7,801 bases of DNA from Sulfurihydrogenibium yellowstonense SS-5. Lineage in GTDB: Bacteria > Aquificota > Aquificia > Aquificales > Hydrogenothermaceae. Positions 1 through 6,517 of this stretch are shown in pieces (the first letter of the stretch is position 1; every line of letters starts with the position of its first letter). Both the position numbers and the translations under genes were made by a program. The notes under the pieces are model-generated. The model worked only from the letters and a program-made list of their open reading frames with translations. It was not told where the DNA came from and searched no databases. The stretch covers positions 1 to 7,801 of the forward strand of contig NZ_ABZS01000073.1 in assembly GCF_000173615.1 (NCBI RefSeq), in the 5' to 3' direction.

Positions 1-1
1 T

Positions 2-160
2 ATAAATATCCCGACCCAAGCTGTGCAAGTTTTGTACAGTTTGGTTGACCAGGTGTGTGATATGGAAGCATGGTTAGCGTTTATAATCATGACAGCTTTC
101 ACAATTTTGACAGGAATTATTGCGTTTGTAGGTGGTGCATTAAAGAAAGGTGAAGAATAA
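2..160 (+). CDS. 3' end of an unidentified membrane protein gene
   Basis: The frame is open from the window edge to a TAA at 158-160 and gives 52 residues, so the start lies outside the window. The visible tail has a polar stretch containing a Cys, a hydrophobic segment of about 23 residues (from AWLAFIIM to IIAFVGGAL) that looks like one membrane helix, and a short charged end, KKGEE. A C-terminal helix followed by lysines suggests a membrane protein with a cytoplasmic tail. I do not recognise the family. The next gene starts 19 bases later on the same strand, so the two are probably co-transcribed. Lack of an internal stop, the membrane helix and the operon-like spacing support it being a real gene. 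Confidence 0.6.
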   Translation: MNIPTQAVQVLYSLVDQVCDMEAWLAFIIMTAFTILTGIIAFVGGALKKGEE

Positions 161-167
161 AAATATT

Positions 168-182
168 AAAGGACTTTAATTG
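168..182 (+). promoter_or_regulatory. Ribosome binding site and forced TTG start
   Basis: AAAGGA at 168-173 lies 6 bases before TTG at 180 and 9 bases before TTG at 183. An in-frame TAA at 177-179 directly precedes the first TTG, so the reading frame cannot extend upstream. The next in-frame ATG lies well inside the protein. The gene therefore has to begin at one of the two adjacent TTG codons. Confidence 0.65.
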
Positions 183-1247
183 TTGGATGATATCAAGAAG
201 TTAGGAAATATATTTTTCATTATTTCCTTTCTTCTTTTTCTTTTTTTAGGATATTTAATCTTTGCTCCTTTTATAGGTATTATTACAGTTTCAATTTTGC
301 TTGTTGTAATTTTTTATCCAATACATCAAAAAATTTCTAAAATTGTAAAAAATTCTGTTTTAAATTCTCTAATCTCAACATTTATAATACTGACTACGCT
401 GCTGTTGCCATTTAGCTTGATTTTGTTTTTTCTGACAAAGGAAATCATAGAACTCTATCCACTGATAGCAGATTATATAACAAATCCTAACTTGATTGTT
501 GAAAAATTAAAAGAAAGTCCTTATCTATATAAACTTTATCTTAAACTTCAAGAATTTTATCTAAACAAGCTTGATAACAACTTCCATGATTCAATAATTA
601 ATTATCTTAAACAATTTACGGCAATTATGTTTAATTTTGCAAAAACATTTTTATCAAATATTATTTTGATTTTCATCGCTATTTTCATTATGGCTATAAC
701 TATTTTCTTTCTTTTTAAAGATGGATATAAGTTGTACAATTTGGTTTATTCAATAATTCCTTTAGAAAAAGAAGAAAAAGACTACTTATTTAGTAATTCT
801 TATGCTGCAGTTCAAGCTGTAATTCTTGGTTCTGTATTTGTAGCAATTGCTCAAGCTATAGCATCTTTAATTGGATTTTTAGTTGCTGGCGTAGAATACA
901 GTCTTGTTCTTACATTTTTAACCTTTTTTGCCGCATTCATTCCTTTTGGCGGTGCGTCCTTAGTATGGGTTCCGGTAGCTATTTATCTTATTGTCAGCAA
1001 AGGTCTTTTAGTAGGAATTCTTTTTACTCTTTATGGAACTTTTGTAATTAGCACTGTAGATAATATTATCAGACCTATAGTTGTTGGAACTAAAATTGAT
1101 ATGCATCCAATGATAATGTTTTTTGCTATTATTGGTGGATTAAGTACCTTTGGATTTCTTGGTATCTTTATTGCTCCTGTGATCGTTGCATTGATAGATG
1201 CTTTTATTATGCTTTATAAGAAGAGATATGGAATAGAAAATGAGTAA
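180..1247 (+). CDS. AI-2E family transporter (PerM/YdiK/TqsA-like membrane protein)
   Basis: This is a 355-residue polytopic inner-membrane protein. Hydrophobic segments lie near residues 10-28, 30-47, 62-85, 155-179, 212-235, 240-290 and 311-343. The long polar loop after the third segment (about 86-154) is typical of this family. The C-terminal half carries the family signature: an IPFGGASLVWVPVA stretch (254-267) and DNIIRPIVVG (294-303), followed by a Gly-rich helix. The family is named after E. coli TqsA, linked to autoinducer-2 export, but other members have been assigned ion antiport or remain unknown, so no substrate can be given. Length matches the usual 340-370 residues. It starts at TTG 19 bases after the preceding gene, suggesting co-transcription. 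It converges on mazG across an inverted-repeat element. Confidence 0.88.
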   Translation: MLDDIKKLGNIFFIISFLLFLFLGYLIFAPFIGIITVSILLVVIFYPIHQKISKIVKNSVLNSLISTFIILTTLLLPFSLILFFLTKEIIELYPLIADYITNPNLIVEKLKESPYLYKLYLKLQEFYLNKLDNNFHDSIINYLKQFTAIMFNFAKTFLSNIILIFIAIFIMAITIFFLFKDGYKLYNLVYSIIPLEKEEKDYLFSNSYAAVQAVILGSVFVAIAQAIASLIGFLVAGVEYSLVLTFLTFFAAFIPFGGASLVWVPVAIYLIVSKGLLVGILFTLYGTFVISTVDNIIRPIVVGTKIDMHPMIMFFAIIGGLSTFGFLGIFIAPVIVALIDAFIMLYKKRYGIENE

Positions 1248-1288
1248 TGGATAGGGTGTTTCAAAATTTTTGTAAATTTACCTTTTCT

Positions 1289-1382
1289 TGTCATCCCGAG
1301 GGCGAAGTCCGAAGGATCTCATTTTTGATCTTTTGACTTGAAAAGAAAAACATGAGATTCTTCGCTGATGCTCAGAATGACA
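1289..1382. repeat. Imperfect inverted-repeat element, copy 1 (heads outward)
   Basis: Two half-elements face each other: 1289-1322 (34 bases) and the reverse complement of 1352-1382 (31 bases), around a 29-base loop. Each half has a 12-base head (TGTCATCCCGAG or TGTCATTCTGAG), a variable middle of 9 or 6 bases, and a 13-base tail (CGAAGGATCTCAT or CGAAGAATCTCAT). Heads match at 10/12 and tails at 12/13, so the transcript could form a long interrupted hairpin on either strand. It lies between convergent genes. A run of six T (1390-1395) follows the right arm on the + strand, so it may help terminate the upstream gene, although the seven-base gap makes a canonical terminator doubtful. A second copy lies at 4829-4930. 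It resembles dispersed REP- or MITE-like intergenic repeats; no transposase is visible. Confidence 0.8.
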
Positions 1383-1404
1383 GTGTGGATTTTTTCAAGC
1401 AGTC

Positions 1405-2169
1405 TCATCCTACTACGCCTTTTGATTCGTTCCAATATCTATCCATCTCTTCTAAACTCATCTCTTCTAACTTTTTACCTTGCTGTTTCGCTTTCTGTTC
1501 AATGTAATTAAATCTTCTTATGCTTCTGTCTGTTGCTAAATGAAGTGCCTCTTCCGGGTCTATTTTTAAAAATCTTGCAAGATTGACAAGTGCAGTTAGA
1601 ATATCTCCAAATTCATGAACTTTTTCTTCGTATGTTTTGGCTTCTTTTAACTCTTGTATCTCTTCAAAGACTTTTTCCCATACATCGTTTATGTTTTCCC
1701 ATTCAAATCCAACCTTTGCCATCCTATCTTGAACTTTATAAGAACGCAAAAGTGCCGGCATTCTTTTTGGAATTCCCTCTAAAATAGAGCTTTTTTCTTC
1801 TTGTTTTATTTGATGCCACTGTTTTAAAACTTCTTCGGCATTTTTAGCCTCTGACTCTCCAAAAACATGCGGATGTCTATTTATAAGCTTTTTAATCAAT
1901 CTATCTGTTACAACAACTACATCAAACCTACCTTCATCTTTTTTGATTTGGCTGTTGAAAACAACCTGTAATAAAACATCTCCTAGCTCTTCTATCATCT
2001 TTTCATCATCATTTTCTTCAATTGCTTCCAACAGCTCATAAGCTTCTTCTATGAGATTATTTTTAATAGATTGATTTGTCTGCTCTCTATCCCATGGACA
2101 TTCTTTTCTTAATCTTTGAACTATCTCGACAAGCTCTTGAAACTTCTTTCCTTCTTCTCTGCATTCCAT
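1405..2169 (-). CDS. mazG: Nucleoside triphosphate pyrophosphohydrolase MazG
   Basis: This 254-residue protein matches the roughly 260 residues of the two-domain MazG family, cytoplasmic enzymes that hydrolyse NTPs and dNTPs to the monophosphate and pyrophosphate. The N-terminal domain has LRKECPWDREQT (20-31), the metal-binding EExxE at E41/E42/E45, and ExxD at E61/D64. NRHPHVFG (97-104) is a family hallmark. The second MazG domain follows KVGFEW (152-157), with EExxE at E169/E170/E173 and ExxD at E186/D189, so both metal sites look intact. The ATG start has AAAGGAG (2176-2182) six bases upstream, overlapping the stop codon of the ubiB-like gene and implying translational coupling. It is last in the thyX, ubiB-like, mazG operon, where pool cleaning next to dTMP synthesis is a plausible pairing. 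No signal peptide or membrane segment is seen. Confidence 0.96.
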   Translation of the reverse strand: MECREEGKKFQELVEIVQRLRKECPWDREQTNQSIKNNLIEEAYELLEAIEENDDEKMIEELGDVLLQVVFNSQIKKDEGRFDVVVVTDRLIKKLINRHPHVFGESEAKNAEEVLKQWHQIKQEEKSSILEGIPKRMPALLRSYKVQDRMAKVGFEWENINDVWEKVFEEIQELKEAKTYEEKVHEFGDILTALVNLARFLKIDPEEALHLATDRSIRRFNYIEQKAKQQGKKLEEMSLEEMDRYWNESKGVVG

Positions 2170-2181
2170 TGTTAACTCCTT

Positions 2182-3762
2182 TCATTGTCTCACGATTTTG
2201 TATAAAAGTATAACAAACATAAAAACTGCAATATATAACATTAAGTTTGCTATACTATGCTGATTTGACAAATGAAAAAGCGCAGATGAAGCTAAAAATG
2301 CAAAAAAGATTATAGCCAAAACGATTTTATTTATCTGATTTTTATAAAATTCTTGAAGTTCTTCTACGTCTTTAAAAATTACTCTAAAAGTAAGTCTTTC
2401 TATGTTAAGTGTTTTTATTATTCTGTCTAATTTAAATGAAAGGTTGTAATAAAAGTTAGCTATATCCATAACTTCTTCAAACTTTTCTTTTATGTAATCT
2501 TTTGTTGATTTTGTTAAGAATTTTGTAAGTCTTTCTGTTGGGTTAAAGTGAGGGTCTAAGTATCGGATTAGTCCATCAAGTCCAATAGATGCCTTTCCAA
2601 GATATGCCAAGGTTGTAGGAAGGTAAAGATTACATTCTCTTACAAGTTCAATGATTTCTAAAACCATCTCTTTTAGATTTATGTTTTGAAGTGTCTTGTT
2701 GTGATATTTGTCAATAAAGACTTCTACTAAGCTCTCAAGCTTCTCAAGGTCTGTTTTTGGGCTAATCATGCCCATGCCTTCGTAAAAGTTCATAGCTAAG
2801 GTTTTATTTTTGTTTACAACTGCAAATATATGCTCGTAAAGTAATCTCTTTTTCTCTTCCGATAACGTTCCTACCATTCCAAAATCTAAAAGGACTAAGG
2901 TTTTGTCTTCTTTTATCAGTAGATTTCCCGGGTGAGGGTCTGCATGGTAAAAGCCGTCATAAAAAACCATCTTATAGTAAGCATCTGTAATGAGTCTTGC
3001 TATATCTTGTTTTTCTGATGTTGTCAGTTGTATCTGATTTATCTTTTTACCTTCTATAAACTCTAAAACCAATACATTTTTTGTTGAATACTGCGGGTAA
3101 TACTTTGGTATGTAAAACTTTTCATTGAAATTTTCAAAGTTTTTTCTAAATGTCTGTATGTTAGATGCTTCTATCTCAAAATCTGCTTCTCTTAAGGTTG
3201 TAAACTTATATTGATAGATGACAGATTTTAGGTTTAGGTCTTTGACAGTTTTGGAATGCCTTTCTAAAAAAGATATGACCTTGTAAAATACTTCTGCGTC
3301 TAAGGATATCAGCTCTTCTAAGTTTGGTCTTTTTACTTTTACTGCTACTGCTTCTCCTGTTTTTAAAACACCTTTATAAACTTGTGCTATTGATGCTGAG
3401 CCGATAGGATTTGGGTCTATGTATGTAAAAACCTCTTCTATTTTTTGATTAAGTTCTTTTTCAATGATGTTTTTTATTATTTCAAAATCAACAGGTTTGA
3501 CGTTGTCTTGAAGTTTTATAAGTTCAAGGATTACAGACTGGGGGACTATATCCGGTCTTATGCTTAGCACTTGACCAAGCTTTATGAATGAAGGACCAAG
3601 CTTTTCTAAGGTTTCTCTAATTCTCTGTGGTCCAAGAGATGGGTCTGATTCTATGCCAAAAAGTGCTTTAAAATAATCATAGATATTGTATATTCCAAGC
3701 TTTGATAACTCTAAGGTTATATCTTTAAATCTTTTGTAAAGCTTTAGCTTTTTATTAAACAC
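2182..3762 (-). CDS. UbiB/AarF (ABC1) family atypical kinase/ATPase
   Basis: This 526-residue protein has all hallmarks of the ABC1/UbiB family: KxGQ at K61-Q64 in KLGPSFIKLGQVLSIRPD, an Ala/Ser-rich nucleotide loop SASIAQV (122-128) instead of the kinase Gly loop, the VAVK lysine K142, EADFEIEASN (192-201), the catalytic-type HADPHPGN (273-280), and metal-binding DFG (293-295). Two hydrophobic helices near 480-496 and 505-522 anchor the C-terminus, as in bacterial UbiB. Family members bind ATP and support quinone biosynthesis or lipid homeostasis; E. coli UbiB serves ubiquinone. If this is an Aquificota genome, the quinone would be a menaquinone-type or thio-quinone, so the exact pathway is inferred. 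It starts with GTG, overlaps the thyX end by 8 bp and has only a weak ribosome site, so translation probably depends on coupling to thyX. Confidence 0.93.
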   Translation of the reverse strand: MFNKKLKLYKRFKDITLELSKLGIYNIYDYFKALFGIESDPSLGPQRIRETLEKLGPSFIKLGQVLSIRPDIVPQSVILELIKLQDNVKPVDFEIIKNIIEKELNQKIEEVFTYIDPNPIGSASIAQVYKGVLKTGEAVAVKVKRPNLEELISLDAEVFYKVISFLERHSKTVKDLNLKSVIYQYKFTTLREADFEIEASNIQTFRKNFENFNEKFYIPKYYPQYSTKNVLVLEFIEGKKINQIQLTTSEKQDIARLITDAYYKMVFYDGFYHADPHPGNLLIKEDKTLVLLDFGMVGTLSEEKKRLLYEHIFAVVNKNKTLAMNFYEGMGMISPKTDLEKLESLVEVFIDKYHNKTLQNINLKEMVLEIIELVRECNLYLPTTLAYLGKASIGLDGLIRYLDPHFNPTERLTKFLTKSTKDYIKEKFEEVMDIANFYYNLSFKLDRIIKTLNIERLTFRVIFKDVEELQEFYKNQINKIVLAIIFFAFLASSALFHLSNQHSIANLMLYIAVFMFVILLYKIVRQ

Positions 3763-4738
3763 CTTGAGAATCCAAAATCTCTTTCATTAATTTAGCAACA
3801 TTTCTAATTTCCCATTGGGCGTGGGGTGTGTTTCTTTTTTCTATAAAGTCTTTGATCCAACTTAACGTTCCTGAAACTACGATTGTTGTTCTCCTTCCTG
3901 TTGGCAAGAAAAATCTTGCATCCTCTCTTTTTATTTTATAACCATACACAAGCAAATCATATATATATTGCGACAGTTCATCGTGTAGTTTTGCCAGCTC
4001 ATATGCTCTAATTTTTGATTTTGATTCTAAAAATTTAGGCTCAGGGATTTCTTCTTTAAGATTTTTTAAAACTTCATAAATTTTAGCTATTGTTTGATTC
4101 ATTCCGGAAACATCTACTTCTATCTCTTCTTGAGATTCTAAAATAGATGGTGGCAAGACTGTATAGTTTTCATCTTCTCTTACATACCTTTGGCTTCTTT
4201 GTGAAAAGTTCAGTGCAGTATGGCGAACTAACTGATGGGTCATAGCTCTACTAACTCCATCAATAAAAAACACGGCGTAGCCGTCATACTCTTTTTTTAA
4301 TCCTATAAGAGAAACTGTTAGATTATTTTCTGTGCGAGTTTCTATGGGGTCAACAGGTGTATCATATTCTGCAAGCTTTTCAAAAGCTTTAAAATACCCA
4401 CTTTCATTAACCTTTAAAAGTTCTTCTAAATAGTGTCTTAAAGATACTCCAATCACATCCGGATATTTTGGGTTATAGTGGGTTTTAAAATAGGTAGCAC
4501 CAATCCTTAAAGCGTTTTCCTCTCCTACTTTTTTATACACAAAAGAATGGGCAAAAACAGAAAAATGCTTATAATTTCCAAGCTTAGATAAAAATTCTGC
4601 TCTCTTTTGTTTTTCTGCTACCCTTGGGTCGTTTAAAAGAGAATTTAAATCTCCACTGTTATAACAAACCCTTGCCCCAAGAGCCGTATATGGAAAGCTG
4701 TCTTTAAAGTCTTCTATAGTGAAAAAATTAAGCAGCAT
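3755..4738 (-). CDS. thyX: FAD-dependent thymidylate synthase ThyX, divergent long form
   Basis: ThyX methylates dUMP to dTMP using methylene-tetrahydrofolate, NADPH and FAD. Family features seen: ARVCY (22-26), the HxxxxxH pair H58/H64 before a beta strand, the RHR-x7-S region as RHT (172-174) with S182 and R184, DARFFLP with R275, and KRNTPHAQWEIR with R302, which aligns with R174 of Thermotoga maritima ThyX. At 327 residues it is about 100 longer than typical ThyX; roughly 85 extra residues (about 72-157) lie between the H64 strand and the helix leading to RHT. Several usual active-site residues differ: the third position of RHR is Thr, and the Asn and Arg of the NxR motif appear as T291 and S293. 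The fold assignment is firm; full enzymatic equivalence is likely but inferred. GGAG (4746-4749) precedes the ATG by seven bases. It leads the operon. Confidence 0.9.
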   Translation of the reverse strand: MLLNFFTIEDFKDSFPYTALGARVCYNSGDLNSLLNDPRVAEKQKRAEFLSKLGNYKHFSVFAHSFVYKKVGEENALRIGATYFKTHYNPKYPDVIGVSLRHYLEELLKVNESGYFKAFEKLAEYDTPVDPIETRTENNLTVSLIGLKKEYDGYAVFFIDGVSRAMTHQLVRHTALNFSQRSQRYVREDENYTVLPPSILESQEEIEVDVSGMNQTIAKIYEVLKNLKEEIPEPKFLESKSKIRAYELAKLHDELSQYIYDLLVYGYKIKREDARFFLPTGRRTTIVVSGTLSWIKDFIEKRNTPHAQWEIRNVAKLMKEILDSQGV

Positions 4739-4759
4739 TTTTTATCTCCAATGATGTAA

Positions 4760-4787
4760 TTTATAGTGTATATATTTTAACTTAAAC
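4760..4787 (-). promoter_or_regulatory. Possible housekeeping promoter for the thyX operon
   Basis: On the minus strand GTTTAA (4787-4782) and TATAAA (4765-4760) are separated by 16 bases, with the -10-like box 21 bases before the thyX ATG. The -10 is good and the -35 is weak. The surrounding sequence is very AT-rich, so chance matches are likely. Its position between the repeat element and thyX fits an operon promoter. Confidence 0.35.
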
Positions 4788-4828
4788 ACCTTGGATGAGA
4801 AATTGGAGATTTTTATAAAAACTTAAAT

Positions 4829-4930
4829 AGGAGATCCTTCGGTCTTACGACCTCAGTATGACAGCCAAGGTTGAATATAAGCATCGGAGATAGCCTTCTT
4901 TGCCATCCTACAGCCGGCGAAGAATCTCCT
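4829..4930. repeat. Inverted-repeat element, copy 2 (tails outward)
   Basis: This holds the same half-element family as 1289-1382, arranged the other way round. The reverse complement of 4829-4863 reads head TGTCATACTGAG, a 10-base middle GTCGTAAGAC (itself a small palindrome), and tail CGAAGGATCTCCT. The partner at 4901-4930 reads a degraded head TGCCATCCTACAG, then CCGG, then tail CGAAGAATCTCCT. Here the tails are outermost (12 of 13 bases can pair) and the heads face a 37-base spacer. It sits between the divergent thyX and PAS genes, upstream of both promoters. No coding region is seen in it. It may be a mobile-derived or structural intergenic repeat; its function is unknown. Confidence 0.72.
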
Positions 4931-4969
4931 ACTTTTACTGAATTTCTCACACGATGTATAAAATTTTGC

Positions 4970-4996
4970 TAAACTATTATATTAAATTGACGAAAA
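4970..4996 (+). promoter_or_regulatory. Sigma-28 (FliA)-type promoter of the sensory cassette
   Basis: TAAACTAT (4970-4977), an 11-base spacer and GACGAAAA (4989-4996) compare with the flagellar/chemotaxis consensus TAAAGTTT-N11-GCCGATAA. Each half matches 6 of 8 bases and the spacing is exact. A transcript starting near 5003 would have a leader of about 28 bases holding GGAGG (5017-5021), nine bases before the ATG at 5031. Expression with motility genes suits the Aer-like product. The flanks are AT-rich, so part of the match could be chance. Confidence 0.55.
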
Positions 4997-5030
4997 AAGA
5001 GATAAGAAATCTTTACGGAGGGATTATTTA

Positions 5031-5543
5031 ATGCGACCAAAGATTGAACCTAAGCCAATTGAAAAGCCTGTCCCGTCTGACAAGTTTCTTGTATCTAAGA
5101 CAGATACAAAAGGCATTATTACTTATGCAAATACAGTATTTATTGAAATTTCTGGATACACAGAGGATGAGTTAATCGGTGCAAATCATAACATTGTTAG
5201 ACATCCGGATATGCCAAGGACTGTTTTTAAGCTTCTTTGGGATACTATACAGAAAGGTGATGAAATTTTTGCATATGTAAAAAACATGGCGAAAGATGGC
5301 AGTTATTACTGGGTGTTTGCACACGTGACTCCAACCTTTGACAGCTCAGGAAAAATTATTGGTTATCAATCAGACAGAAGACCTGTTAGAAATAGAGAGT
5401 TTTTAAATAGTGTTATAATTCCATTATACCAAGAGCTAAAAAAAGAAGAGCAAAAAGGGCTGGATGCAGGAATGAGAAAGCTTGAAGAAACGCTCAGCAG
5501 AATTGGAATGTCTTATGAAGAATTTATTTTTAAAAACTATTAA
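5031..5543 (+). CDS. Aer/CetB-like FAD-binding PAS energy-taxis sensor
   Basis: This is a 170-residue soluble protein with one PAS domain (about 18-120) and a helical tail (about 121-170) ending SYEEFIFKNY. Compared from memory with E. coli Aer, the PAS regions align without gaps through at least residue 76: N34, SGYT (41-44) and HNxVRHPDMP (53-62, with R57, H58, D60) fall at the same numbers, and these residues matter for FAD binding in Aer. Aer's W79 is Ile here. YYWV (92-95) closes the core. Unlike Aer there is no membrane anchor, HAMP or signalling domain. Length and design match Campylobacter CetB, which works with the separate receptor CetA; the chemoreceptor gene directly downstream fits that role. 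The likely job is sensing electron-transport or redox state through bound FAD. The start has GGAGG nine bases upstream. It is first in its operon, behind a sigma-28-like promoter. Confidence 0.88.
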   Translation: MRPKIEPKPIEKPVPSDKFLVSKTDTKGIITYANTVFIEISGYTEDELIGANHNIVRHPDMPRTVFKLLWDTIQKGDEIFAYVKNMAKDGSYYWVFAHVTPTFDSSGKIIGYQSDRRPVRNREFLNSVIIPLYQELKKEEQKGLDAGMRKLEETLSRIGMSYEEFIFKNY

Positions 5544-5545
5544 TT

Positions 5546-5587
5546 ACGTGAGACGTTGAGCGTGAGACGCTTAACGTTAAACGTTAA
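5546..5587 (+). repeat. Heptamer tandem repeat, six units
   Basis: Six consecutive 7-base units fill the gap between the PAS stop and the next ribosome site: ACGTGAG, ACGTTGA, GCGTGAG, ACGCTTA, ACGTTAA, ACGTTAA. The phase is exact over 42 bases with substitutions only. The array starts two bases after the stop codon and runs into the A-rich lead of the Shine-Dalgarno sequence. The same repeat recurs at 7054-7088. The units contain the self-complementary ACGT/AACGTT, so transient hairpins or dimers are possible. Confidence 0.85.
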
Positions 5588-5589
5588 AA

Positions 5590-5597
5590 AAGGAGGT
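5590..5597 (+). promoter_or_regulatory. Near-perfect Shine-Dalgarno of the chemoreceptor gene
   Basis: AAGGAGGT, complementary to the usual 16S rRNA 3' end, lies five bases before the ATG at 5603 and fixes that start. The same eight bases at the same spacing precede the gene at 7103. Confidence 0.85.
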
Positions 5598-5602
5598 AAT
5601 CG

Positions 5603-6517
5603 ATGACAAATCACAAACTTTCTTCGTTAACTAAAATACAGTATGCCAATATGCTGTCTATAGGGATATTTACATTTGCTCTTGTAATTGAAGTTTACAA
5701 GCATGGATTTGATTTTATTAGAATCCTTAATATTATCAACTTCTTAACTGCTTGGTATATCTTTGTTAACATTAAAAAAGTTCAAGGGTTTGTTAGTAGA
5801 ATAAGCGATGTTGTAAGTAGAGCAGAAAAGGGAGACCTTGAGTCAAGATTAGTAAAAGAAAAAGAAGGCGGTGAGCTTTTAAAACTTGCTTATGATGTGA
5901 ATTATTTGTTAGACCAAGTGGATGTATTTTTAAGAGAAATTCAAAGTCCATTAGAGTATGCATCCAAGAGAAAATACTGGAGAAAGGTTATAACTGATGG
6001 CTTTGCAGGTACGTTTAAATCAGTGGCTGAAAAGCTAAACGTTCCTTTGAAAGCCATTGAAAATAATGACAGATTTATAGAAAAAACAAAAATGATAGAA
6101 GAGCTTTCTCGTATAGGTGGTGGCATACAGGCCAATTTAAAAGTTATTTCAGAAGATTTAAACAAACTTGTAAGCAAACTTTCTTTAATTAAAGAAGAAA
6201 GTAAAAAAACTGTAGATATAGCGGTAGAAGGAAATAAAGAGATAGAAAAGATAGTTAACGACTTGTCGCAGGTAATAAAAAATATTGAAGAGTCAAACAG
6301 AGTAATACAAAATTTAGCTCAAAAAACAGAAGATATTAGCGTTGTTGTTTCATTGATTAAAGATATAGCAGACCAAACAAACTTGCTTGCTTTAAACGCA
6401 GCAATAGAAGCAGCAAGAGCTGGAGAGATGGGAAGAGGCTTTGCAGTAGTTGCAGACGAAGTTAGAAAGCTTGCAGAAAGAACCCAAAAGGCAACAGAAG
6501 AAGTACACAAGCAATAG
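5603..6517 (+). CDS. Chemoreceptor (MCP), N-terminal part: membrane anchor, HAMP-like region and signalling tip
   Basis: This 304-residue frame encodes most of a methyl-accepting chemotaxis protein. Two membrane helices (about 17-31 and 38-57) are joined by only a few residues, so there is no periplasmic ligand domain; it is anchored like Aer or CetA. A HAMP-like stretch (about 58-112) and a second short linker (113-155, including [19 protein letters not shown]) lead into a long coiled coil. The conserved hairpin tip that contacts CheA and CheW spans about 251-293 (key parts [38 protein letters not shown]). The frame then stops abruptly after EEVHKQ, exactly where the returning helix should continue; that continuation lies one frame over (see 6511-7053). 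It has no PAS domain, and the upstream Aer/CetB-like protein probably supplies the sensor. Translated alone, it would lack half of the signalling hairpin. Confidence 0.9.
   Translation: MTNHKLSSLTKIQYANMLSIGIFTFALVIEVYKHGFDFIRILNIINFLTAWYIFVNIKKVQGFVSRISDVVSRAEKGDLESRLVKEKEGGELLKLAYDVNYLLDQVDVFLREIQSPLEYASKRKYWRKVITDGFAGTFKSVAEKLNVPLKAIENNDRFIEKTKMIEELSRIGGGIQANLKVISEDLNKLVSKLSLIKEESKKTVDIAVEGNKEIEKIVNDLSQVIKNIEESNRVIQNLAQKTEDISVVVSLIKDIADQTNLLALNAAIEAARAGEMGRGFAVVADEVRKLAERTQKATEEVHKQ

Noticed and set aside
1289..1395. Canonical intrinsic terminator of the AI-2E family gene
   Set aside because: The stem is interrupted by an unmatched middle and a 29-base loop, and the T run begins seven bases past the arm. 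Some terminator activity is possible, but it is better described as a dispersed repeat.
1590..1787. A 65-codon + strand open frame inside mazG
   Set aside because: It lies wholly opposite mazG, whose motifs are unambiguous. It has no ribosome site and its composition is what antisense reading of Glu/Lys-rich helices gives.
4739..5030. Riboswitch or small RNA in the divergent intergenic region
   Set aside because: Apart from the inverted-repeat element and promoter-like boxes, no conserved riboswitch core or hairpin-plus-T-run pattern could be seen.
5941..6177. A 78-codon minus-strand open frame within the chemoreceptor
   Set aside because: It is antisense to a well-supported coiled-coil coding region and shows no family features.
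6482..6517. Programmed -1 frameshift producing a two-part chemoreceptor
   Set aside because: No X-XXY-YYZ heptamer occurs in the window allowed by the stop at 6463 and the stop at 6515, and family alignment is restored by one inserted base.
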